Shown here in pieces: positions 1 to 6,008 of a stretch of 8,131 nt of DNA. The stretch is from an uncultured Gemmatimonadota bacterium. GTDB taxonomy: Bacteria > Gemmatimonadota > Gemmatimonadetes > Gemmatimonadales > Gemmatimonadaceae. The stretch is taken from positions 1 to 8,131 of the forward strand of contig CAITQY010000298.1 of NCBI GenBank assembly GCA_903894655.1. The letters run 5' to 3'. Within the stretch, counting starts at the first letter, position 1; each line of letters begins with the position of its first letter. The notes below the pieces were generated by a model. It was not told the DNA's origin, ran no database searches, and saw only the letters and a list, made by a program, of their open reading frames with translations. The position numbers were made by a program, and so were the translations under genes.

Positions 1-1038
1 TCGTCGCGAAGCACGTGGGATCGTGCGCTGATTCGCGTTAACCTCGCCACCAACCGCATCGACACCCTCGTGCGCGACGGCCGCCTGTATGGCGCGCCGA
101 AGCTGAGCCCCGACGGGGCACGCCTGGCGGTCATGATCGGTGAGAACGGCCGCCCGTCCGACCTATGGTTTGGTGATGCCGTGATGTTCGCGCCGAAGCG
201 TCTGGTGGAATCCAATCCCCAATTGGCCTCACGCGCCCTCCCCAGCACGAAACTGGTCGAGTATCTCGATGCCGACGGCCGAGCGCAGTTCGGTGTACTG
301 ACGATGCCGGCCGGTGGTGGGCGCGCACTCCCCACTGTGTTCAGTGTGTACGAAGACTTCTTCGATGACAGCTTCGATGCCACGACGATGCTGCTGGCGA
401 GTCGCGGGTACGCGGTGATGAAACCGTCGGTGACCTTCGAGACCGGCTATCCGGGCGAAGCCTGGCTGAAGGGTGTCACGGCGAGCGCCAACAAGCTGAT
501 CGACATGGGTATCGCCGACAGCAGCAAGTTGGGCGTGCACGGTACGAGCTACGGCGGCTATGCCACCAACCTGCTGATCACGCAAACCAATCGATTCAAA
601 GCGGCGATCAATATTTCGGGCAAAGTCGATCTCGTGTCGTTCTACACCGACTCACCGCGTCTCGGCGTGCGCAATATCAACGCCGCCGAGAAGACGCAGG
701 ATCGCATTGGTGCCACGATGTGGGAGCAGCCGCAAAAGTACGTGCAGCACAGCGCAGTGATGTTCGCCGACCGGATCAAGACGCCGTTGCTGCTGGTCAC
801 GGGCGGGGAAGATCACAATGTGCCAGCGATCAACACGCGCGAGATGTATTTCGCCCTGCGTCGGCTCGGCAAGCCGGTGGAGTGGGTGAACTACACGAAC
901 GGTGGGCACGGCATTCCCATGACGAACGCCGCCGAGTTTGCCGACTGGCACAATCGGTTGCTCGGATGGTACGACCGGTATCTCAAGCCGGCAGCGGCAA
1001 CCGTCCCAGCGTCGGAACAGCAGCACCTCCCTCGCTAG
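1..1038 (+). CDS. S9 family peptidase (prolyl oligopeptidase type), C-terminal part, 5'-truncated by window edge
   Basis: The reading frame is open from base 1, so the gene begins upstream; 345 codons are visible. Members of this family are serine peptidases with an N-terminal beta-propeller and a C-terminal alpha/beta-hydrolase domain; many are exported and cleave short peptides. Visible are the last propeller strands (a 'LSPDGARLAV' blade motif at fragment residues 37-46) and the whole hydrolase domain. The nucleophile elbow HGTSYGGY puts the catalytic Ser at fragment residue 183, the acid is Asp271 in GGEDHNVP, and the base is His303 in GGHGI. Order and spacing are normal for S9, so the enzyme should be active. 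The elbow has Thr before Ser, where HGGSYGG is more usual. The stop is followed after 8 bases by the zinc-ribbon gene on the same strand, so the two are probably co-transcribed. Exact substrate and S9 subfamily cannot be decided without the N-terminus. Confidence 0.93.
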   Translation, partial: SSRSTWDRALIRVNLATNRIDTLVRDGRLYGAPKLSPDGARLAVMIGENGRPSDLWFGDAVMFAPKRLVESNPQLASRALPSTKLVEYLDADGRAQFGVLTMPAGGGRALPTVFSVYEDFFDDSFDATTMLLASRGYAVMKPSVTFETGYPGEAWLKGVTASANKLIDMGIADSSKLGVHGTSYGGYATNLLITQTNRFKAAINISGKVDLVSFYTDSPRLGVRNINAAEKTQDRIGATMWEQPQKYVQHSAVMFADRIKTPLLLVTGGEDHNVPAINTREMYFALRRLGKPVEWVNYTNGGHGIPMTNAAEFADWHNRLLGWYDRYLKPAAATVPASEQQHLPR

Positions 1039-1046
1039 CTTCCGGT

Positions 1047-1703
1047 ATGCAACGCGACCTGCTCGATGCCCTGCGCTGTCCCGGCACACACGAGGAAAGC
1101 TGGCTCGTCGCCATGGTGCTGGAGGCCAGCGGTCCGACACTGCTCGTGGCGGAACTCGCCTGTCCGGTGTGCGGTGCGGAGTTCCGTATCGACGATGGCG
1201 TGGCGCACTTTGCGGGTCTCGCACCGCTCGAGCGCCACACACCCGCATTGCCGGCCGAGCCGTACACCAGCGACATGGTGCTGCGGCTGGCGGCGCTGTT
1301 GGGCGTGGCGGAGAGCCAGCTCCCGGTGGGACTGGTGGGCCGTCACGCGGCGGCCAGTGGTGCGCTGGCGTCGTTCGTGTCGGCACCGCAGCTGCTGATC
1401 AACGGTGGCTCAGTGATCCCCGGCCCAGGCGTCTCACGCATCGTGGTGGCCGATCGGCTCCCGCTTGGCGTGGAAACGCTGGCCGCGATCGCGGTCGATG
1501 CAGCCCACGCTACGTCCCCGTTTCTCGAGAGTGCTGCCCGGGCGCTGCGACTTGGCGGACACCTGGTGGCGCCCGCAGAGGCACCGGTTCCCGCGGGGAT
1601 GCGCGAGCTTGCGCGCGATGCGACTGAATGGGTCGCCGAAACGACCACGCGCGCCAGCGGGCTCGTGGAGCTCCGCCGACGCGCGCCCGATTCCGTCGGC
1701 TAG
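1047..1703 (+). CDS. Trm112-like zinc-ribbon protein with degenerate methyltransferase-like C-terminus
   Basis: A 218-aa protein starting at the ATG 8 bases after the peptidase stop. The upstream frame is open further, but only this ATG gives the typical 'MQRDLLDALRCP' opening. No good Shine-Dalgarno is visible, so translation may depend on the upstream gene. Residues 1-56 look like a Trm112/YcaR-type zinc ribbon: likely metal ligands are Cys11, His15 (CPGTH), Cys39 and Cys42 (CPVC), followed by the usual 'EFRIDDGVAHF' strand. Trm112-type domains bind zinc and often partner or precede methyltransferases. Residues about 75-215 are Ala/Leu/Val-rich; the stretch 'ALRLGGHLVAP' (about 173-183) recalls the late strand of class I SAM methyltransferases, but no glycine-rich SAM-binding loop is visible. 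I infer a vestigial or non-catalytic Rossmann-like domain. Precise function is unknown. Its end faces the acyl-CoA ligase gene with only 3 bases between the two stops. Confidence 0.82.
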   Translation: MQRDLLDALRCPGTHEESWLVAMVLEASGPTLLVAELACPVCGAEFRIDDGVAHFAGLAPLERHTPALPAEPYTSDMVLRLAALLGVAESQLPVGLVGRHAAASGALASFVSAPQLLINGGSVIPGPGVSRIVVADRLPLGVETLAAIAVDAAHATSPFLESAARALRLGGHLVAPAEAPVPAGMRELARDATEWVAETTTRASGLVELRRRAPDSVG

Positions 1704-1706
1704 CGC

Positions 1707-3587
1707 CTACTCCTCGTAGAGGCCGTCGATGAGCGGCTTGTACGTCTTGTCGATCACGCGGCGTTTGACCTTGAGCGTCGGCGTGAGTTCGCCGCGCTCC
1801 ACGCTGAAGTCGTATTCCAGCAGCGCGATTTTCTTCGGTGTCTCATAGCTCGCCAAGCCGGCCAGCTGTGTCTTCACTTCCTTGTCCATCTTCGCGTTGA
1901 CGGTCGGCATCGCCAGCAGCTCGGCGCGGCTGGTCCAGGCGATGCTCTGCGAGGCCGCCCACTGCTCGAGCTGACCCCACTCTGGTACGATGAGCACGGC
2001 CGGAAACCGACGCTTGTCGCCGATCATCACGGCTTGGGACACGTACTTGTTCATCCTGAGCATGTTCTCGATCGGCTGTGGTGCAATGTTCTTGCCGCCA
2101 GCCGTCACGATGATGTCTTTCTTGCGATCCGTGATGTACAGGAAACCGTCGGTCAGTTCACCGATGTCACCCGTGTGGAACCATCCCGCCTCGTCGATGG
2201 CGTCCGCCGTGGCCTCGGGATGGTTGAAATAGCCGCGCATGATGTGCGGCCCCCGCGAGAGAATCTCCCCGTCGGCCGCGATCATGACTTCCACACCGGG
2301 GATCGGACGGCCGACGCTGCCCAGGCGATAGTGCTCGAAGGTGTTCGTCGAGACCACCGGCGAGGTTTCCGTGAGGCCGTAGCCTTCGAGGATGATCAGG
2401 CCGGCCGAGTAGAAAAACTTCGCGATGTCGGGCGAGAGTGGCGCGCCACCGGACACGAAGAAACGCAAGTTGCCACCTGTCCGCGCCTTGAGCTTCGAGA
2501 ACACCAGCTTCTGCGCGAGGGCATACTGCATCGCAAGCAGGCCGGAGGGCTCGCGTCCCGCCAATTTCTCGTCGGCCCATTTCTCCCCGACGGCCTTCGC
2601 CCAGAAGAAGATGCGCTGCTTGATGGCGCCGCCGGCAACGGCGTTTTCCACCACGCGCGCGTAGATCTTCTCGTACAGACGCGGCACCGACATCATCATC
2701 GTCGGCTTCACTTCGCTCATGTTCGCCGGTACCGTATCGATCGATTCGGCGTACGCGATGCGCACGCCGTGCGCGAACAGGAAGTAGTCGCCGGTGCGTT
2801 CGAAAATGTGGCTGAGCGGAAGGAAGCTCAGCGCGAGGTCGCTTGTGCTTACCTGCAGCGAGGTCTTCGTGGCGATGACGTTCGAGTACAGGTTGTCCTG
2901 CGTCAGCATCACGCCTTTCGGATTGCCCGTCGTTCCCGATGTATAAATCAGCGTCACCAGCTGATCGGGGGTCACCGCCAACGCATCACGTTTGAAGGTT
3001 GTGGCGCGCTCGGTGTTGTCGAGGGCAGCGCCCTTCGCTTCAAGGTCGGCGAGGGTGAAGTCGCAGCCATCGGCCGTGGTAGCCGCGAAGCCGATGATCC
3101 ATTGCAGGCCGGGCACGTCATGGCGGATCGACGCGACTTTCTTCGCCTGATCGGCGGTGGACACGAAAATCGCACGCGCTCCCGAATCGTTCAGCAGATA
3201 GGGCAGCTGTTCGGCGGGGAGTGTGGGATAAATGGGCACATCAGTAATGGCGCTGCAGACGCAGGCAAAATCCGCGATCAGCCACTCCGGGCGGTTCTCC
3301 GACAGAATGGCCACGCGCTCCTGTGCCACGATCCCCATGTCGGCGAGTCCGAGCGCCGTACGGCGCACGCGCTCCATGATCATGCGGTGAGACATCGGTT
3401 CCCACGCACCGTTCACTTTCGTGCTCAGCGCGTCGCTGCGGTCGAATCGCTCGACGGCGTCGAAGAACAGCGCGTTGATCGTGCCGTGTGGCGGCCGTGG
3501 GCCGCCGGAGGCGTAGTGTGACGAGGCCGGGAGGCCCTTCATCGTCACGTTCAGGGAAGGGTTGGAATCAGCCGCGACCGAAGTCAT
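1707..3587 (-). CDS. Long-chain fatty-acid--CoA ligase (AMP-forming, FadD15-like)
   Basis: A 626-aa ANL-superfamily enzyme that activates fatty acids to acyl-CoA through an acyl-AMP intermediate, feeding beta-oxidation or lipid synthesis. Core motifs, numbered from the chosen start: ATP-binding loop YTSGTTGNPKG at 215-225, GYGLTETSP at 402-410, TGDIG at 472-476, DRKKDIIVTAGGKN at 487-500, and the C-terminal LTPTLKVKR at 601-609 carrying the lysine(s) typical of the adenylation step. Length and motif order match the bacterial FadD15-type group, about 600 aa, peripheral to the membrane with no signal peptide. Start choice: two in-frame ATGs lie 6 bases apart (3593 and 3587). A GGAG at 3597-3594 directly abuts the first but is 6 bases before the second, so I prefer 3587. 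No convincing promoter is seen in the 124 bases upstream; it may be read from the TPR-ParA operon or have its own weak promoter. Chain-length preference cannot be read from sequence alone. Confidence 0.95.
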   Translation of the reverse strand: MTSVAADSNPSLNVTMKGLPASSHYASGGPRPPHGTINALFFDAVERFDRSDALSTKVNGAWEPMSHRMIMERVRRTALGLADMGIVAQERVAILSENRPEWLIADFACVCSAITDVPIYPTLPAEQLPYLLNDSGARAIFVSTADQAKKVASIRHDVPGLQWIIGFAATTADGCDFTLADLEAKGAALDNTERATTFKRDALAVTPDQLVTLIYTSGTTGNPKGVMLTQDNLYSNVIATKTSLQVSTSDLALSFLPLSHIFERTGDYFLFAHGVRIAYAESIDTVPANMSEVKPTMMMSVPRLYEKIYARVVENAVAGGAIKQRIFFWAKAVGEKWADEKLAGREPSGLLAMQYALAQKLVFSKLKARTGGNLRFFVSGGAPLSPDIAKFFYSAGLIILEGYGLTETSPVVSTNTFEHYRLGSVGRPIPGVEVMIAADGEILSRGPHIMRGYFNHPEATADAIDEAGWFHTGDIGELTDGFLYITDRKKDIIVTAGGKNIAPQPIENMLRMNKYVSQAVMIGDKRRFPAVLIVPEWGQLEQWAASQSIAWTSRAELLAMPTVNAKMDKEVKTQLAGLASYETPKKIALLEYDFSVERGELTPTLKVKRRVIDKTYKPLIDGLYEE

Positions 3588-3593
3588 CGCCAT

Positions 3594-3597
3594 CTCC
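3594..3597 (-). promoter_or_regulatory. Shine-Dalgarno deciding the acyl-CoA ligase start
   Basis: On the minus strand GGAG sits directly against the ATG at 3593 and 6 bases before the ATG at 3587. The spacing favours initiation at 3587. Confidence 0.55.
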
Positions 3598-3674
3598 GAC
3601 TGGAGCGAAAAGCAGGGCAGTGGCGCATCGGTACAACGAACCGGAGCGACGCCAAGTGGACTTCAGTGAAATTG

Positions 3675-3698
3675 CTCCCGGACGTCGTCTGGCGGGAG
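3675..3698 (-). terminator. Possible hairpin terminator after the secreted-protein gene
   Basis: CTCCCG (3675-3680) and CGGGAG (3693-3698) form a 6-bp GC-rich stem with a 12-base loop, just downstream of the secreted-protein stop at 3712. On the minus strand the stem is followed by CAATTTC, which is only weakly U-rich, so it may be a leaky terminator or an attenuator before the acyl-CoA ligase gene. Confidence 0.3.
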
Positions 3699-3712
3699 TC
3701 CTCGGGAGTCCT
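3693..3712. repeat. Tandem 10-bp direct repeat (cgggagtcct x2)
   Basis: Two exact, adjacent copies at 3693-3702 and 3703-3712; the second runs into the stop codon of the secreted-protein gene (complement of 3712-3714). Either copy supplies a CGGGAG arm able to pair with CTCCCG at 3675-3680. The second copy is also part of a small dyad, GTCCT-C-AGGAC at 3708-3718. Confidence 0.75.
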
Positions 3713-4557
3713 CAGGACGATCCGGAGCCACGACGCACAGGGGCCGTGAGCCGCACCGGCGATCCCTTGAGCGACTTCCCCTTGTGGGTCACGGTGACGC
3801 GAACCACCAAGGACTCGACCGCCGCCCCCGCCGGAAACTGAAGCGCGCGCACCCGCACGCGCCGTCCTGCCACGCCGCTGTCGTCGGTGGTATCGATCGT
3901 GCTGGCGCGCCCCTGATCGTCCACCAAAAAGGCGGCGGCCATCGTGTCGTTGGTGGGATTGGCCGGCGTGAGCAACTGAAAGCGGACGGGCCACGACCGC
4001 ACCCCGGTGACCGCCCTGGCTTCAATGTGCCGTACGGTCACGGAGAGCGTCTTGGTCGAGTTGGCGTCGAGTCCACGACGGCCGGTGTCGGGCAGGCTGG
4101 TGCCGAGAATGTCCTTGAGGCTCGCGCCATCCACCGAATCCGGGCGGGTCACGATGCGAAGGCCACGCAGGACCTGGAGCGATCCGCCAATGCGTGCCGC
4201 GATCCGTTTGTCGCCCGAGACGAGCGTCTTCGCGACGACCACCCCGGTGGCGGAATCAATCGCGAGCGCCGAGTCGATGTTGGCGTCGGCGTACAAGTAC
4301 CGCGGTGTGGCATCGGCGATCAGCTCACCGCGCACGTTGAACACGCGGGCGCGCACCGGTGCCACGATGCCATCGATGTTGCGCAGCGTGTCGCCCACGA
4401 CCGCCGATGGCGACGGAAAGGGATCGAGTTCGATGGCGGCGGCTTCATTCGGACCGAGACCGACCTCGGCGCACGCGGTCCCGACCCCGGTAGCGGCGAG
4501 GACGGCCGCCATGATGAGCGCACTGGCGCGACGACGCGCGCGGACTGTCGATGTCAC
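3712..4557 (-). CDS. Secreted or lipid-anchored protein of unknown function, probable Ig-like folds
   Basis: A 281-aa protein starting with GTG at 4557; its first bases overlap the ParA stop by four (GTGA), a classic coupling arrangement. The N-terminus is a signal peptide: an Arg-rich n-region (RARRR, 6-10), a hydrophobic core at about 13-26, then 'GTACAE'. Cleavage could be by signal peptidase I after Ala30 (A-C-A motif) or lipidation at Cys29, although the lipobox is imperfect (Gly at -3). The mature part is rich in beta-strand-like segments with two likely modules: about 45-137, with GDTLRN, 'VFNVRGELI' and 'IDSATGVVVAK' resembling bacterial Ig-like repeats, and about 168-273, with alternating hydrophobic strands. 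No catalytic motif is visible. Co-occurrence with a TPR protein and a ParA ATPase suggests a role in the same process, but I do not recognise the protein and assign no function. Confidence 0.8.
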   Translation of the reverse strand: MTSTVRARRRASALIMAAVLAATGVGTACAEVGLGPNEAAAIELDPFPSPSAVVGDTLRNIDGIVAPVRARVFNVRGELIADATPRYLYADANIDSALAIDSATGVVVAKTLVSGDKRIAARIGGSLQVLRGLRIVTRPDSVDGASLKDILGTSLPDTGRRGLDANSTKTLSVTVRHIEARAVTGVRSWPVRFQLLTPANPTNDTMAAAFLVDDQGRASTIDTTDDSGVAGRRVRVRALQFPAGAAVESLVVRVTVTHKGKSLKGSPVRLTAPVRRGSGSS

Positions 4558-5321
4558 GCGAAGCGCTCGGCCAGTCGCGTCGCGATGTTCACGTAGGCTT
4601 GGCTCGCCGCGTCAGCCGGATTCCGCAGGACGACCGGCTGACCCGCGGCAAAGGCGTCGGCCGTGGCCGGCGTGCGCGGAATCGGGGTGTCGAATACGAG
4701 ATGCTGCGGGAGGTGTTCGCGCACGTAGTGCACGACGCGTTCCGACGCCGGATTCCCCTGCTCGAACATCGTGAGCAGGATCCCTTCGAGCGTGAGCTCG
4801 TCGTTAACGCTGATCACGTCTTGAATCGCCCGCAGAATTTGCGGGGTGGTCTGCAACGCGAGCGGCTCGCACTGCAGCGGCACGACCACGTGCTGACTGG
4901 CCGCCAGCACGCGACGCGTGATGGCACCAAGCCCCGGTGGCGTGTCGACGACGACCACGTGACACCGTTCGCGGGCCATGGCGAGAAGATCGGCCAGCAC
5001 GGTGCTTTCACCCACGCGATGCTGAAAGTCCGAGTGATCGGCCGACGCGCTGACGCTGCCCGCGAGGATGACGCGCAGCCAGGGCAGGGCGGTGGGCAGA
5101 ATCACTTCGCGCAGCGATTTCTCACCCCGCAGGTAGTCATCGAACCCGACCGTGGGGTGCCCACGGCGCAACCCCACGCCGTAGCGCACGGCCCCCTGTG
5201 GGTCGGCGTCGATCAGCAGCGTCTTGAGCCCGCGGCGCGCAAACGCGACCGCTAGGTTCACGGCCGTGGTCGTCTTGCCGACACCACCCTTTTGACTCAC
5301 GATAGAGAGTACGCGTCCCAC
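4554..5321 (-). CDS. ParA/Soj-type deviant-Walker ATPase
   Basis: A ParA/MinD-superfamily ATPase; such proteins form ATP-dependent dimers on DNA or membrane and position plasmids, chromosome origins or protein cargo. In the longer 265-aa form starting at ATG 5351, the deviant Walker A QKGGVGKTTT has signature Lys21 and catalytic Lys26, Walker A' LLIDADPQG has Asp48, and Walker B VVVVDTPPGLG has Asp136; all are intact. I prefer the GTG at 5321 (255 aa): it gives MGRVLSIVSQKGG, the usual ParA/Soj opening, lies one base after the TPR stop, and has GAGGG five bases upstream. The ATG at 5351 also has a nearby GAGG, so it stays possible. No long N-terminal helix-turn-helix is present, so this is the short chromosomal/Soj-like type. 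No ParB gene or parS-like palindrome is seen nearby. Its stop overlaps the secreted-protein start by 4 bases, so it is the middle gene of an operon. Cargo-positioning (McdA/ParC-like) roles are an alternative to DNA segregation. Confidence 0.92.
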   Translation of the reverse strand: MGRVLSIVSQKGGVGKTTTAVNLAVAFARRGLKTLLIDADPQGAVRYGVGLRRGHPTVGFDDYLRGEKSLREVILPTALPWLRVILAGSVSASADHSDFQHRVGESTVLADLLAMARERCHVVVVDTPPGLGAITRRVLAASQHVVVPLQCEPLALQTTPQILRAIQDVISVNDELTLEGILLTMFEQGNPASERVVHYVREHLPQHLVFDTPIPRTPATADAFAAGQPVVLRNPADAASQAYVNIATRLAERFA

Positions 5322-5322
5322 G

Positions 5323-5820
5323 TCAGCCCTCGTCCGTGTAGGCCGATCCATCGTCCTCGCCGGTTAGCGGGGATGGATCCTGACCGTCGGAAACGTCCGC
5401 GGCACCCTGCAACTGCGCTAGTGTGCGCTCGGCGTGGGCACGGAATCGTGCGGACGTCGGGTCCTGCGCGGTACTGACACGGAGGAACGACTCGAGATGC
5501 ATGGCGGCATGCGCCGTCTCGCCCCGTTTCAGGAGGAGAAACGCCAGCCCGTAATGGGCCCCTGGCGATTCTGCATCGAGTTGCAGGGCACGACGATACG
5601 TCCGAATGGCCTCTTCGGGCTGCCCGGTCTTCGAAAACGCGATCGCGATGTTCTGCAGAACACCGAGATCGTCGGGGCGTTCGCGCAGGGCGAGACGATA
5701 CGACGTCAGAGCGTTTGCATAATCGCCGCGCGACTCGAGATCGAGCGCTTCAGCCAGGAAGTCCGTGTGGCGCGGATCGCGCCCGGACGAGCCGCCCACG
5801 AGACGGCGCCACCAAGTCAT
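5323..5820 (-). CDS. Tetratricopeptide-repeat protein, first gene of the ParA operon
   Basis: A 165-aa protein with three consecutive TPR units at about 18-51, 52-85 and 86-119 (for example 'GDYANALTSYRLALRERP' and 'GQPEEAIRTYRRALQLD'). TPRs are helical hairpins that bind protein partners. The N-terminus MTWWRRLVGG is Trp/Arg-rich and short, possibly amphipathic and membrane-touching, but it is not a signal peptide. The last 25 or so residues are acidic and probably disordered. The start is the ATG at 5820; upstream on this strand is a GCGCGCGC run and then a polypyrimidine stretch, with no Shine-Dalgarno, so initiation may be SD-independent. The stop is one base before the preferred ParA start (or overlaps the longer ParA form by 29 bases), so the proteins are likely made together and may interact. 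Specific function unknown. Confidence 0.87.
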   Translation of the reverse strand: MTWWRRLVGGSSGRDPRHTDFLAEALDLESRGDYANALTSYRLALRERPDDLGVLQNIAIAFSKTGQPEEAIRTYRRALQLDAESPGAHYGLAFLLLKRGETAHAAMHLESFLRVSTAQDPTSARFRAHAERTLAQLQGAADVSDGQDPSPLTGEDDGSAYTDEG

Positions 5821-5836
5821 GCGCGCGCAGTGGATC

Positions 5837-5855
5837 AGAGGAGAAAAAAGGAGAG
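5837..5855. other. Purine/pyrimidine tract in the TPR gene leader
   Basis: A 19-base pure purine run on the plus strand (polypyrimidine on the minus strand, with six consecutive T) sits 17 bases before the TPR start codon, in the probable 5' leader. It occupies the place where an SD would be expected and may help ribosome recruitment without one. It could equally be plain low-complexity spacer. Confidence 0.4.
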
Positions 5856-5871
5856 CGACAACCGGTAAGCT

Positions 5872-5900
5872 AAGTTACGGGGACAGCGTGTTGCCAACAA
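5872..5900 (-). promoter_or_regulatory. Weak candidate promoter for the TPR-ParA operon
   Basis: On the minus strand, TTGTTG (5900-5895) and TAACTT (5877-5872) are separated by 17 bases. Both match the sigma-70 consensus poorly. The -35-like element lies inside the 11-bp tandem repeat, so a factor bound there could block it. Confidence 0.25.
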
Positions 5901-5917
5901 GTTGCCAACAAGTTGCC
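5890..5917. repeat. 11-bp tandem repeat (GTTGCCAACAA, two full copies plus half)
   Basis: Exact copies at 5890-5900 and 5901-5911, then GTTGCC at 5912-5917. The 11-bp period is about one helical turn, so the same face of DNA is presented each time, as in arrays of protein-binding sites. It sits in the 188-base region between the divergent TPR and phosphoribosyltransferase genes. Confidence 0.8.
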
Positions 5918-5942
5918 GGGCGCGTTGTCAGGGGAATCCGCG

Positions 5943-5971
5943 TTGCCGCGTGCCCCTCGTGGGGCTACACT
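5943..5971 (+). promoter_or_regulatory. Probable sigma-70-like promoter of the phosphoribosyltransferase gene
   Basis: TTGCCG (5943-5948) and TACACT (5966-5971) each match consensus at 4 of 6 positions and are 17 bases apart. Transcription would start near 5978 and give a leader of about 30 bases containing the ribosome-binding site. Confidence 0.5.
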
Positions 5972-5979
5972 CGGTGTAG
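5952..5979. promoter_or_regulatory. Two abutting perfect inverted repeats overlapping the promoter spacer and -10
   Basis: GCCCC-TCGT-GGGGC spans 5952-5965 and CTACAC-TCG-GTGTAG spans 5965-5979, sharing base 5965. The second covers the proposed -10 and start point, the usual place for a repressor operator. Most of the structure is upstream of the predicted transcript, so a DNA-level site is more likely than an RNA hairpin. Confidence 0.5.
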
Positions 5980-5997
5980 ACTGCGGGATCCCTTACC

Positions 5998-6001
5998 GGA
6001 G
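5998..6001 (+). promoter_or_regulatory. Ribosome-binding site of the phosphoribosyltransferase gene
   Basis: GGAG lies 7 bases before the ATG at 6009. It decides this start over the earlier in-frame start-like codon at 5913, which would lie upstream of the promoter. Confidence 0.7.
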
Positions 6002-6008
6002 CGCCACG

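Noticed and set aside
652..1386. A 244-codon minus-strand frame across the peptidase and zinc-ribbon genes
   Set aside because: Pro/Arg-rich low-complexity product, no motif, and it overlaps two well-supported genes.
2034..3521. A 495-codon open frame on the plus strand, fully antisense to the acyl-CoA ligase gene
   Set aside because: Its product has no recognisable motif, is rich in His/Arg/Gly as expected from reading GC-rich third positions, and the opposite frame carries every ANL-superfamily motif. It is a shadow frame.
3784..4774. Long plus-strand frames opposite the secreted-protein and ParA genes
   Set aside because: No domain features; the minus-strand frames have a signal peptide, coupled start/stop and Walker motifs.
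4890..4970. CACGTG-type short palindromes as possible parS sites near ParA
   Set aside because: Only the 6-bp core occurs, inside coding sequence; the full 16-bp parS consensus is not present.
5837..5855. Purine tract as an SD for a plus-strand gene
   Set aside because: No plausible start codon or open frame of useful length follows it on the plus strand.
5913..6008. Extending the phosphoribosyltransferase upstream to 5913
   Set aside because: The extra 32 residues are not family-like and the region holds the promoter, dyads and SD for the ATG at 6009.
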